Shown: in pieces, positions 43,890 to 54,002 of the stretch | Position numbering within the stretch: position 1 is the first letter of the stretch | Layout of the letters: each line of letters starts with the position of its first letter | DNA from: Evernia prunastri | Lineage: Eukaryota; Ascomycota; Lecanoromycetes; Lecanorales; Parmeliaceae | NCBI GenBank assembly: GCA_003184365.1 | Contig: NKYR01000120.1 | Location: forward strand, 1-64,000 | Direction: 5' to 3' | Length of the DNA stretch: 64,000 nucleotides | Notes under the pieces: model-generated | Database searches by the model: none | Seen by the model: the letters and a program-made list of their open reading frames with translations, nothing else | What the model was told of the DNA's origin: nothing | Translations under genes and position numbers: made by a program

Positions 43890-45025
43890 ATGATGTACAA
43901 GAGCGTAAGAACACGGGCAAGCACAGCGTAGCCAGGGCATTACTAACTTCGATCATAGACTCTCATTGCCGCTTTGGGTGCCGTCGTTGCCACTGCTAGC
44001 CCGTACCCTGCCGATGCTACCTCTGCAATTCCAGCAACATCAGGCACGCTATTCTTCGGCAACAAAGGCGGCAACTTCCAGCCCAGCACATCGGTCAATG
44101 GCGTTCACGTTGATGCAACGGGCGGCCAAGTCACCAACAGCAAATTGGCAGTGACTTCCATCGTCAATGATGATGGTGTTGAGCCTGGCAAGGACGCCTA
44201 CAAGTTCTATAGCGGAGATGGTACCACTGGCGCTGGTTGGCCCGCGAAAAGCGCGTGGATCTCGTTCGAAGACATGCAAGGAATACTTTGCGCTGTTTTT
44301 GCATCATCACGCTGACAATGAGAAAGGTTCAACAACAACAAGGTTGAGATGTCCAGTTCTTGCAGCCAATTCTCAGGGTGAGTCCTTCCTACTTAGTACT
44401 GCGGGTTTCGTAGTAAGACGGGACCTGGAATTCAAAACATGTTTCCCCTGGGTTTCACTTACCAGATGTCCCACAAGATATATTGCCGTAAACAATGTTG
44501 AAAACACAGGCTGACTCCGGAATCGGCATCAGGTCCCCACCCAATGACTCCGGACCTGAAATCGGTGCCATCTACAACGCGATCCAGCAAGTCGCGACAG
44601 AGACCAAGGTGGACCATCGCTTTATTCTCGCCGTCATAATGCAAGAGTCCGGGGGCTGCGTTCGTGCACCGACGACAAATTACGGTGTCCGCAACCCGGG
44701 TCTCATGCAAGATCACGACGGCTCCGCCACCTGCAACGACAGCGGTGACGTCCAAACCCCTTGCCCCACCAACACCATCACCCAGATGATCAGAGACGGT
44801 TCAGCTGGCACAGCCAGTGGCGATGGTCTTGCGCAGTGTATCAACGAATCCGGTGTCAGCGACGTTTCGGCCTTCTATAAGGCGGCCAGGATCTACAATG
44901 CTGGCTCGTTGGCCGCGAGTGGAGATCTTGGGGCACCCGGCGCGACCCGTTGCTACTCTTCTGACATTGCCAACCGTTTGACGGGCTGGGTACAGGCCCC
45001 TCATGGCTGCACTCTTGACGGATAG
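43890..45025 (+). CDS. secreted lysozyme-like (SLT/goose-type fold) protein
   Basis: Four exons: 43890..43904, 43959..44275, 44327..44377 and 44533..45025, 291 residues. Intron 1 (54 nt) has donor GTAAGA and a perfect TACTAAC branch point. Intron 2 (51 nt) starts with GC (GCAAGG) and ends AAAG with CTGAC nearby; only this GC-AG splice joins SAWISFEDM to FNNNKVEMSSS in frame. Intron 3 (155 nt) uses GTGAGT. A signal peptide (MMYKSTLIAALGAVVATAS, across intron 1) is followed by a Gly/Asn-rich N-terminal domain of unknown fold with a cysteine near SSSC. From about residue 135 the sequence resembles lysozyme-like transglycosylases: IYNAIQQVATETKVDHRFIL, then AVIMQESGG with Glu166 at the position of the catalytic acid, NPGLMQDHDG, and ITQMIRDG. 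It should cleave or bind peptidoglycan or a related polymer outside the cell, perhaps against bacteria; that is inference. It stands alone. Confidence 0.83.
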
Positions 45026-45408
45026 GCGATGGAGTTAAGAGGGATAGCCAACCATGTTGGCGGAGATCTGTCGTGGCGAGATTTCTGTTGCGCGTTCATG
45101 CTGTTTGATGATCCAATTTTTGATTTAAGGGCAAACCTCAGCACGGATTTGAGGGTAAAAAGTTGCGTTGAACATTGCTTATGATATGTCGATCAGTCTT
45201 TACTAGCATAGTCCTCTCGCAAAAACCATTCATAACTGATACTTGTAAATGTGGTCATTGCTCCGATGTATCCACGAGTAGGGCAAGGCTCTGAAGTCCG
45301 GGGCTGTACCCAAGCAGTCTGCGTATCAAAATTTCTCAAAGTACCAGTATCATTGCATGCGTGGAAATGAACCCTCAACAATCAATTTGCCTTATTCAAA
45401 ACAAGACA

Positions 45409-45460
45409 TGTATATATATATGTGTGTGTGTGTGCGCGCGCGAGTGTGCGTGTGTGCGTC
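45409..45460. repeat. TA/TG/CG alternating purine-pyrimidine microsatellite
   Basis: A run of alternating purine and pyrimidine, first TATATA, then (TG)n, then (CG)n and GTGTGCG. Alternating tracts of this type can adopt Z-DNA. Confidence 0.85.
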
Positions 45461-46022
45461 TGTTTGTGGGTTCAGAGCTCTAGATGGACGAGGCGAAAGC
45501 TCATAGGCTTGTCGCCGACAAACCCGGGTTGGTACCAGAAGGAGTTGTCACTGCGGGGTAACGCTGGTGACTTCGTGGACTTCTTTCTGACTACCCACTT
45601 AACGCACAGTATAAGAAAGTAAGGTTTCTTGACGCGCACAATGGTGGGGGAAGATGGGCCCAAGATTCTGTCATCCTGCATCATCGACGGTGGCTGAATC
45701 ATTCACCCCGGTGTAAATAATCACCGGTAAACAAAATTCGCGGTTTTAGCACACCCCCCCCCCTGGACGACAAGAGTCCTTGTTTCTTGAATAATTCCAC
45801 AATCATAAGTCGACATAAGCTGGTAGAGTAAAATACTAGGAATTTCAGTCTATAGAAGATCTTAATTCTCTCTTGTAGAGGAACATTGAATTCTCAAGAA
45901 ACTTTCAATTGATTTATTTTCTGGGGGGGGGGGGAGCGGATCCAGGCTGGGCGGTCAGAACACAGTCGAGATACTTCCAACGTACTGAAGTTAAGACGAA
46001 AAGTTCTGGACGCTAAGGCTCC

Positions 46023-46060
46023 AGCGTCATCCTTCGAGATCTCAGATCTCGGACGACGCT
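46023..46060. repeat. imperfect inverted repeat
   Basis: Arms AGCGTC...CGAGATCT and AGATCTCG...GACGCT face each other across a very short loop, giving an imperfect palindrome of about 38 bases. Confidence 0.7.
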
Positions 46061-46245
46061 CCATCCTAAGGAATGAGGTCCGTCTGAGCGAAATTTGATT
46101 TGACTACTACTGGTCTCTGTTCGACCCAAGAGGGGTTTTCGACGTTTAGTCCATAACCCTTCCAATAAGGAGGGGTAAATAAAGAATATCCTGCACATGC
46201 ATAAGCATGCCTTAGCGAATTTCCGTTTCAAGGCCCCCCATTTTA

Positions 46246-46276
46246 AAGTAGGTACTGTAACCGGCAGTACCTACTT
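46246..46276. repeat. perfect 12-bp inverted repeat, 7-nt loop
   Basis: AAGTAGGTACTG and its exact reverse complement CAGTACCTACTT flank the loop TAACCGG. Short palindromes like this are common relics of terminal repeats of small non-autonomous elements. Confidence 0.85.
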
Positions 46277-48619
46277 AAGATCTTTACGCTTATATGCTCT
46301 GCATGTTCAGCCTTTCAAGGAGTGACAAAGACCAATAAATAGTGTTTATACACAGCTTCCGTTAGTTTAAAATATACTGCTTGAAGGTGACCTTTAGAGG
46401 CATGCCGCGGAAATATAGACACAGCACTTACAAACCCATTGTCTTCAAATGCTCATCGAACAAATAGGTATAGAAAGGGAGGGCGACGCAGACGTGACAA
46501 GTGATGTCCAGGTGTGAAAGATGCAGTGCGTAACTTCCGCTTGCGCCTCTGGGAAGTTTTCAGCCCATTGCCTGTTTTGCTTGCGGGATAGAAGGCTGCT
46601 GAGACTTGGGTTATGACTGGCCCAAAGATTAGGCCACGTATGGAACTCCACTTTACCAATAACAGACCTCTAAATAGGTGACATTATGCAGGAGTCTGGG
46701 AAGGATTTGCGGTTATTGCTGCCCGAGGGGCCGCGGCCGGTGCTCGGACGTACTGCTTACAGCCACTACTAATGGCCGAAGCTTTCTGTCGAATGACACA
46801 TTTTGAAAACGGCTGTGGCTGTGTCTGGTTGCTCTTTCCTATCTGTTCTCTGTTCATGACTTTGCACATTCTAGCGTGCCGTCCAGCTGGTAACCTAATC
46901 CCACAGCGAGTGCGCAGGAGCCGCTAAAAAAGCATATGCAGAAGAAAAGACCGTTATTGGCAGTATCCGAATCGTAGCTGTGTATTTGTGGAGCCTAAGT
47001 CGGCTGTCATTGAACTGCGCCTCAAATATAAGTGGGGTGGAAACGATTACTATTTTGGAGGAGGAGGCATACCCTTGTATAGATGAGGGGTTCGGGGGGT
47101 TGCGAGGCGAGCCTTATTTCTGCATGAAATAGCTGGGCGTACTTAGCCTCATCTCCGATCTATATATTAATTTCATACCCTTTCTCCGTCAGCGTGACAT
47201 CCGTGTAGCTCTGTCGAGGGGGGATACTCATGAGATATGTGTAAGGAATCTGTAGACAAGATACTATACGCAACCCCTCTGAGGCTAGACAGCATTTATA
47301 TTTACTCTTTAGGGCTCTTAGTAGGCCGCATGGATGTCTTCTGGTTAGTCTGTAGTCTGATCAAAATGCTTGATATGGATCCACCGGATCTTTGAGAGGC
47401 AAATGAGATTCAAAGGGTATCTTTCCAACCAGAACTACGAAACCAGGAAATGGTACCTAACATACAAAGGAGCCCCGTGTCTAAATCGAATTGCCTACCA
47501 GAACGTCAAAGCGTATAGCATCCGGGATACCGTAAGCACCGCTGTAAAAACTGCAAGATGTAAGCACTATGCGTCTAGTAGCTCAACGCTAGGAGTGGGG
47601 GTTAAGAAAGGAAGATCTTGGGATCTCTTCGGTAATCGTGGCGCTCAATCTCGATGGTTTAAGTGCAGACTGCGGAAGGATGGGCACTTGTGGGCGCCAA
47701 GAGATGTCAAAAAACGGACCGCTGCTACCATCTGTCAAGCCAAACCCCGAGGGTACTTGGATCTTCTCCTGGACCTAAATGCCCACTCTCGACAGCTCCT
47801 CAAGACTTTCGGTGGGAAACATGTATTCCGATGAATAATCCATGCAATGAAAAAGATAGACATGTGTATTCTGTCGTAGATGGTTAAGATGGTATTGGAA
47901 AAGTAGAGTCTGTGGTTGTCGCGAACCCTCCACCAGTAAAGGTGCAACAACCTGGATCTCGCCCGGCGGAAGACCCGGCGGAAGAATACGGTAAGTAGTG
48001 GATACACCGAGGCACTAACACTTGGACTTCACAACGGCCCTCCCGCCCGCTCGTTAATTGGTCGCCTCGCCTATGCTGTAACTATCTTTGAGTTTTTGGT
48101 CTCAATATCTTGCGGCAGTATCCTAGATATCAGAAATGCAAAAAAAAGCATTCGCATCAGACTATGAAGCTTGTTTGAGAAGTAAAAGGAGCAAGCATAC
48201 TCCGGAATTCTTTAAGTGACCTGTGCGCATTCCAAGTCTGATTCTGCGTAAACTATCAGCGAAACTGCGTGCGGCCCCGCTGAGTGTCAGCAGTGAGATA
48301 CCGGCACAAGGAAGACATATAACTGCAAACGGTATATGCGGCCAGGCACAGCCATGGCTTCGCTACTATTGCAGGTTTAAAATAATTCCCATACCAATCA
48401 TCACAGACAGCGCACCCCGCCGCAAGTCTCACATGTTTGCATTACTCGTGGAGTAGTGCTGGGCTGGGTTTTCCATCGAGATCTATCGATATGTGAATCG
48501 ATCATCGTTCGTCTTATGCCTACCCCAGAACTTTTTTCATATAAGACAGAAGAGACGGGCACTACTATCTCAAGTATCGCATAATTGGGTACAGGCAATT
48601 TTTCCAAGCTCGCTGCGCA

Positions 48620-50286
48620 ATGAATAGTTATGCATGCATTAATTCTGATATCTTAGCACATAATTATGCCAAGCAATCCGAACCCACACGTGGTGGGGCG
48701 GCATTCCCCTCTTATTCCACTCATCATGCTACAACCCTCCAACGTTTGCAGGATGCGGTTTCGACATTAAAAGACTTCAGCAACAACGACATCTTCGCAT
48801 GGCTGAAGCTTGCTCGATCCACTTACCATATCGAGCCTATTCCGGAGCAAGGTCCAGGAGAGGGGCACCTTTCTCCGCCACAGGTTCTTGCGCTCTCTAC
48901 CTTGAGAGATTGTGCAGACGACGATATTCTGCGCTGGCTAGAGCTAGGCCGTCTACAATGTTAGTAGAGACACTTTCGTTCGTATCCGTGAAGGAAAAAT
49001 TGACAGCCTTGTTAGGTCAGACCGCAACCTCTCATGCCTTGCAGAGAAGCATTGAGTTTGGGTCTCGTGATGGCGTCGCATTTTCATGCCTTCCAGTACA
49101 GCCAAGATGGTCTACAGCCGTGGCCACGGTTGGAATGAACACCTCTGCTCCTTCTTCCCCACCAATAGTTAAACCTTGGGGACCGCATTTCCCTACTGTC
49201 GATTCCTCTCCACACACTTCCAGCAGGTCTTCGAACTCGACTAAGCCCAGTAACGCCGAAAACCACTATTGGTGCACAGTATGTGAGGAGCCGAGCTCCT
49301 ACAAAGATAGTGGGAATTGGAAGAAACATGAGAAGGAACACGAGACGATCTTCGTTTGCGGCCTGGACCATGCCGCAGAAGATCCCTGGGCAGGCCAAAG
49401 TCACGCCTCGAAGTCCTTCACCTGCAAGAGAAGAGACGTAATGGTCAACCATTTGAGCAAGTCGCATGGGATAATCGAGGCACATCAGGGCCGTGACCTC
49501 GCAGACCAATGGCGACACACCATGACGAAGCAGGCATGGTCTTGTGGTTTCTGCAGCAGCCTGTTCTTTACCTTCCAGGATCGTCTCAAGCATGTCGATG
49601 TTGAGCACTTCAGAAAACATCAAAGTATCAATGAATGGGACTTGAACAAGGTGATTCTAGGCCTGTTGCAACAGCCGAAAATGGAACGGGCCTGGAGGGC
49701 GAGAACAGCGTCGCTACCTCCTTGGGTGCACCCTGAAAACCTTGCTTGGGACAAAGCAAGCGCACAACTTTTGCGAGCAACACTAGAGAAAGGGCCTTCG
49801 GATGATGGTCATGCGATCACTCTTGCGGACGGAGCTTACTCCGCCAGCAGACTGAATGAAGCGTCTTGGTTTCAGAGCGGCGTGACGCCTGCTAACCGCC
49901 ATGCGGATGCGAGAACACAGGCGAACTTCCGGCCATCACCAAGTCCTTACCAGGTCACCCCAGCTCTAACGTCCGGCTCTGGATCGTATCATCGCCCGAG
50001 CCCAGCGATCAAGGGTTCTACCGCCTACTTGATAACCAGTGATACCTCCTCCGTTGAAGCTCCGACGAGCGTTTTCCCCCTTAGAAACATAATCAACCCA
50101 TCGATGCCATCCTTGAATGATGAAGGCCGCGTCGACCATATCTCGCTCCTCTCCAAGCCACCTCAGACTTGGACTTCTGCCTCAGAAGCAGTAACCTTCT
50201 TCAACGGCCGTGATCTGTCAGAAAGGTATGACGGTCAAGGCGTAGCATGGCTGACACCTAATTGGTACGATAGTCGGTGTATGTAA
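48620..50286 (+). CDS. zinc-finger (C2H2-like) protein
   Basis: Two exons, 48620..48959 and 49016..50286, with a 56-nt intron (donor GTTAGT, acceptor GTTAG, branch-like TTGAC); 536 residues. Without the intron the first frame stops at once, and splicing keeps phase (LQC joined to QTATSHALQR). Three Cys/His-containing segments are visible: YWCTVCEEPSSYKDSGNWKK followed by HEKEH, SFTCKRRDVMVNHLSKSHG, and WSCGFCSSLFFTFQDRLKH followed by VDVEH. The first and third fit C-x2-C-x(n)-H-x(3-5)-H fingers, the middle one is degenerate. A short helix-rich repeat occurs twice before the intron (LKDFSNNDIFAWLKLAR and LRDCADDDILRWLELGR), which I do not recognise. The C-terminal part is Ser/Pro-rich. A nuclear DNA- or RNA-binding role is plausible, target unknown. 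The gene ends next to an AT-rich decayed zone. Confidence 0.8.
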
Positions 50287-50679
50287 CAGTGTACTAACCT
50301 CGAATTAGAATACATAGAATCAACGTTCTGTTTACTGCATTGGAGCTGAAGCCAACTCGCGTGCAAAATTATCCCTTGAGATCCCTCCAGTTAGTGTGTG
50401 AACGAGTTCAGCTGTCGAAATAAAGGGGTTGCACTGCATTCACTGTCAGCATCCTTCGAGATCAAAAAGGCCGTAGCTCATGACACTAAACAAACACTCT
50501 TACATACATCTTGATCACAAATCCAACCTGATAAAGTTAATGGAATTATCTTCACGTACCAAACGATGCGTGGATGGGTGCACTCTGCTCCACTTGGAGA
50601 TGGTTTGGGACAATTTGGTAGAATTTCTGGGCGATTCACGCTCATAGCGGTGTAGCCTGAAAAATGCAGATTCCGTTAC
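50287..50679. other. 3' flank of the zinc-finger gene
   Basis: About 390 bases of ordinary composition before the AT-rich block. Nothing beyond the likely 3' untranslated region is seen. Confidence 0.5.
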
Positions 50680-51480
50680 AGCAAATTCGTCCCAAGTCTA
50701 AGAAGAATATGACCAAGGTAATCTACTATCGTATATGTTCAAAATTTACCAGATACGCAGTATAATCTTGCTAGTACTTATGCAAAGCTTATAAAGAGAA
50801 GGTAAGATACATAAAGTCAACACCAAAGTATACCTTATTTAGAGTGTAGTCGGCTTAGCGTTACCGCCGTAAGCCTCAAATTATCGCGTTATAGCTTACC
50901 TTATAACGATATTTTCCGTTGTTTATATGAGATTGTAAAAGAATTCTGGAATTCGTGTCACGAATGTGAATGTAGGCTAATAGTCAAATGTATGGTCGGT
51001 GTGGAATAATATAATAATGATGGTCTCTAGAAGGACGGAGATGCGCGCTCTATGTAGGCCGCGTATAGGGCTGATAGGGCTGTCAGGCTATAGGGCTGGG
51101 AAGGTATGCCTGTATCCATGCAATACCGCAACAGTTGTTATCAAAAACAGGAAAAATGACTGCGTCTTCGCTGTTAATCGTTATGACGATATAGATAATT
51201 AATCATATTACAGCCATGTTCATGTTCTTTATTATGATAGACCTCTTCGTCTACATTACTGTTATAAGTATTCTTGAAAGCCTTTAATGTATATGACTGC
51301 GACGATCGATAATCTAAATACTTTATAGCGTAGGCTTTATACGCTTATTCTTTTAAATTATTATAATATATTTTAAAAAGCTTTTTACGTGTCTCTATTA
51401 CAGCTTTATATAATAAAATTAAAAATTATTATACTTTTTGTTAGTATGCATTAATAGCATCTATGTTCATAGCACAGTAG
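50680..51480. other. AT-rich block, probably a RIP-decayed repeat
   Basis: About 800 bases markedly richer in A and T than the flanks, most strongly at 51190-51460, with many TA dinucleotides and no open frame of note. In Pezizomycotina such islands are usually transposon copies degraded by repeat-induced point mutation. I cannot identify the original element. Confidence 0.55.
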
Positions 51481-51503
51481 AGGCTGGTGATAGTTGACTG
51501 CGC

Positions 51504-51564
51504 GCCTAGCGCAACACTAGGCACACACACTAGCTAAGCGAAGAGGTATATCTTGCCTCTTCGC
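51504..51564. repeat. two adjacent small palindromes
   Basis: GCCTAG and CTAGGC face each other at 51504-51522 around a 7-nt loop. GCGAAGAGG and CCTCTTCGC, exact reverse complements, face each other at 51538-51564 around a 9-nt loop. They lie between the AT-rich block and the Tc1 element. Confidence 0.8.
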
Positions 51565-52030
51565 CTGCACCTCTTAGCAATGCATCTACATTTACAATTA
51601 TCAAGACTATGCATATGCAAGTAGTGATAAGTAACTGGACAATCACACCTATGTGAAACCAACACTGATCAGTGGTTGAACTCACATCAACCACAGAACA
51701 GCAAGGTCTAGTATAGAAGAGATAGAAGCCGAAGTGATTTTTCCGCCTCTATGCTTCAGAAAGACAGCCGGACTTAACCACAGCCCCGCCTAGATTTCAA
51801 AAGCTTGCAAAACAAGAAGCCACTGCAAGACCTAGCACTGAGCATCTTAAACTAACAAGCTGCGTCTATCACGCAGAACAACTTTTCACGATCACGAAAC
51901 CGCACAGCCAAAGCTCACATCAACGCTGAACTCTTGATTGAGCTTCTCGGCATCATTCTTCTCGATAAACCTGACTTCCACGATCACCTTTTCATAATAC
52001 TTCTTCAAAATGGCTGAAATCCCGGCAGTA

Positions 52031-52058
52031 CAACAGACTTTTTTTTTAATTAATCCCC
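52031..52058 (+). repeat. left terminal inverted repeat of the Tc1 element
   Basis: It starts with CAACAGAC right after the TA target and ends with TTAATCCCC. It is matched in reverse complement at 53509-53537. Confidence 0.9.
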
Positions 52059-52129
52059 ACCCGAGGTTTTGCCGCAAAACGCGTATTTCGCGACTTTCTC
52101 ACCAAAACCATTCAAATACCTACATTATT

Positions 52130-53395
52130 ATGGGACGTACCAAGGGCGCAATAGACCTTCCGGAGGTCAAACGAGGGGCCCTGATAGAGCTTAAGAAGGA
52201 GAATCATACATCCAATCGTCAGCTTGCAAGGCAGTATCATTGCGATAAGAAAACAGTGGCAAATGTTCTCAAACGCGTCGGAGACGCGCAAAAGGAGAAT
52301 ATTAACCCATTATCTTCAGAGGTTTATCAACGACGTCCTCAATCAGGAAGATCTCTAGCAATTAACGAGAGGCAGTAATGGCAGCTAGTTAGACATGTCA
52401 CTAAGAACAAATTTCAACGTCGCAAGCCCTGGGTCAGAATTGCTCGAGAACTTGGGATTATGGTCTCTAAGTCAGCTATCAACTCTGCGTTTGTTCGGAC
52501 TGGATATGGTCGATATCCACCTCGTCACAAGTCTTTGTTGACACCGGAAATGAAAGAGGAACGTCTTGAGTTCGTAACGGAGTGGGGACCGAAGCTGGAA
52601 GGGAAAGAACATATAATTGTGCACACTGATGAGACTTCGGGGCGGGTTGGCGAATCTCGGGGACAGATCTGGGTGACTAGGCTTTAGGATGAGGTCTATC
52701 ACAAGGACTGCGTGGATGTACGATATCGTGGATATACGGAGCTTATGTTTTGGGCTGCGTACACGTCTGAAATGAAGGGCCCGAGCTATATGTTTGGCAA
52801 GGAGACAGCGGCGGAGAAAGAGGCTGCTAAAGAGGATCTAGCAGATCGAAATGCTGATATCGATGCTCAACAACAAATCGTACGAGAGCAATTCCTTGCT
52901 GAGCAGGCTAAGAAACCGAAAAGTCAATGTCTTAAACGGATTTCAAAGGTTGAAGGTGTTCGATATGAGCGGAACAAAAATTTCCGAGGAGGGATTGATT
53001 GGTATCGCTATCAAACATACGTGCTATTGCCCCGATTGATGCCGTTCATTAAGAAAGTTATTGAGAAGTATAGCGAATGCTATCTCGTTCAAGATGGCGC
53101 TCCGTCTCATAATGCGTGACAACAGAATGAGCTTTTGAAGATTGAGGGGCTAACTGTTCTTCCTTGATCTGGCAACTCTCCGGATCTAAATCAGATTGAG
53201 CCCTGTTGGTACCATTGGAAGCAGTACATCTCGAAGCAACCGTATCCTTCAACTACGAAAGAGTCTACGATTAAGACCTGAAACGTTGCGTGGCGCAATT
53301 TGGAGCAGGAAAGAATAGGGAAGTGATGTGGGAAGATGAGGGCACGAATGGAGCGTGTGATTTTGGCTAAAGGAGTTAATAAATTTCATGGCTAG
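52130..53395 (+). pseudogene. Tc1/mariner transposase, nonsense-mutated
   Basis: From the ATG at 52130 to the final stop at 53393-53395 a single frame of 421 codons can be followed without any frameshift. It is broken by six stops: TAA at 52376, TAG at 52685, and TGA at 53117, 53165, 53279 and 53324. The start holds a helix-turn-helix (GALIELKKENHTSNRQLARQ, CDKKTVANVLKRV). Catalytic DDE/D blocks are visible as VHTDETSGRVGE, VQDGAPSHNA and SGNSPDLNQIEPCW. A charged insert (KEAAKEDLADRNADID) between first and second acidic residue is of the kind seen in fungal Tc1-type transposases. The stops fit C-to-T or G-to-A changes from Gln, Arg or Trp codons, as in repeat-induced point mutation. The protein should be non-functional. 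Confidence 0.9.
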
Positions 53396-53508
53396 CCATC
53401 TTATAGAGCATCATTTATTTGATAATTTAGATCATTCTAACGTTATTTAGATGTGTGGTTGTTGCGAAATAAAAATAATTAATATGGGTAGAATTTTGAT
53501 TTTCTGGC

Positions 53509-53537
53509 CGGGGATTAATTTAAAAAAAAGTCTGTTG
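53509..53537 (-). repeat. right terminal inverted repeat of the Tc1 element
   Basis: The reverse complement of this segment begins CAACAGACTTTTTTTT and ends AATTAATCCCC. A TA target copy follows at 53538-53539. Confidence 0.9.
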
Positions 53538-54002
53538 TAGCATTCGGATCGCTCCGCACTGCGGGTGTATGGAGATGATATAAGTAAGGGAAGTCTTTTC
53601 TCTAGACAGGCTAACTGGAGCACGGCCCCACTCACACGGATGCATAGAGACTTATTCTCTTCATGATACGCCCAATCAAACTTCAAGCTTCGGTTAGCGT
53701 GTCTTGAACATATTGCATTTCTGAGTTCATGGAATAGATCCTGCGAGCTCACCTTGTCACTTTCAAAAGTCACTCTTCCTAGCGTGCTCGATTTTACCCA
53801 ACGGTAATCGGACGGTGTGCATATGTGAGAATTGAAGAAATCATGGATTTCTGAAGCAAATCCCTCCCTCACCGCTCGGTAGGAAAGTCGAATTCGAACG
53901 TATTGATTACTCTGTGGTAACAACTCCTTAGCCACGATCATAACCCTCTGAAATACTCTTAAATTCCACTCTGTTACGTTGAGGCGCCGAGCTTCCTTGT
54001 CA

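Larger units (their letters stand above)
45026..48619. other. gene-poor stretch with inverted repeats
   Basis: About 3.6 kb with no supportable gene. Features are a TG/CG microsatellite, a C-run at 45751-45761 and a G-run near 45925-45937 about 170 bases apart on opposite sense, and two inverted repeats (listed separately). The longest frame, plus 47370-47834 (154 codons), shows no motif. Confidence 0.45.
52031..53537 (+). mobile_element. Tc1/mariner transposon, inactivated
   Basis: A 1,507-bp element bounded by TA on both sides (52029-52030 and 53538-53539), the target duplication of the Tc1/mariner superfamily. Terminal inverted repeats of 28-29 nt begin CAACAGACTTTTTTTT and end AATTAATCCCC (left 52031-52058, right 53509-53537), differing by an indel and a substitution. 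It holds one transposase frame with six internal stops. It lies beside an AT-rich block and inside an older minus-strand frame. Confidence 0.92.
51892..54002 (-). pseudogene. minus-strand ORF of unknown function split by the Tc1 element
   Basis: On the minus strand the frame is open from a plausible acceptor (TTTGTGCAG, ending at 54003) through 54002..53540, with a protein-like translation (LNVTEWNLRVFQRVMIVAKE, IRLSYRAVREGFASEIHDFF, VSGAVLQLACLEKRLPLL). At 53540 it meets the right end of the transposon. On the other side, 52028..51892 holds 40-odd protein-like codons (ISAILKKYYEKVIVEVRFIE and a terminal SVDVSFGCAVS before the stop). With one target TA counted, the two frames differ by one base, so there was either an intron, a later indel, or the true product ended differently (the right-hand frame reads 12 more codons to a stop). 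I do not recognise the family. No secure upstream exon was found in the decayed region to the right. Confidence 0.5.

Noticed and set aside
47370..47834. A 154-codon plus-strand frame.
   Set aside because: Composition is not protein-like, there is no motif, and it sits in a repeat-bearing gene-poor region.
48799..49015. The idea that the zinc-finger protein starts at 48799 in the downstream frame.
   Set aside because: That frame has no ATG at 48799 in good context, and its first ~70 residues are Arg/Ala noise, while the frame from 48620 is protein-like and splices in phase at 48960/49015.
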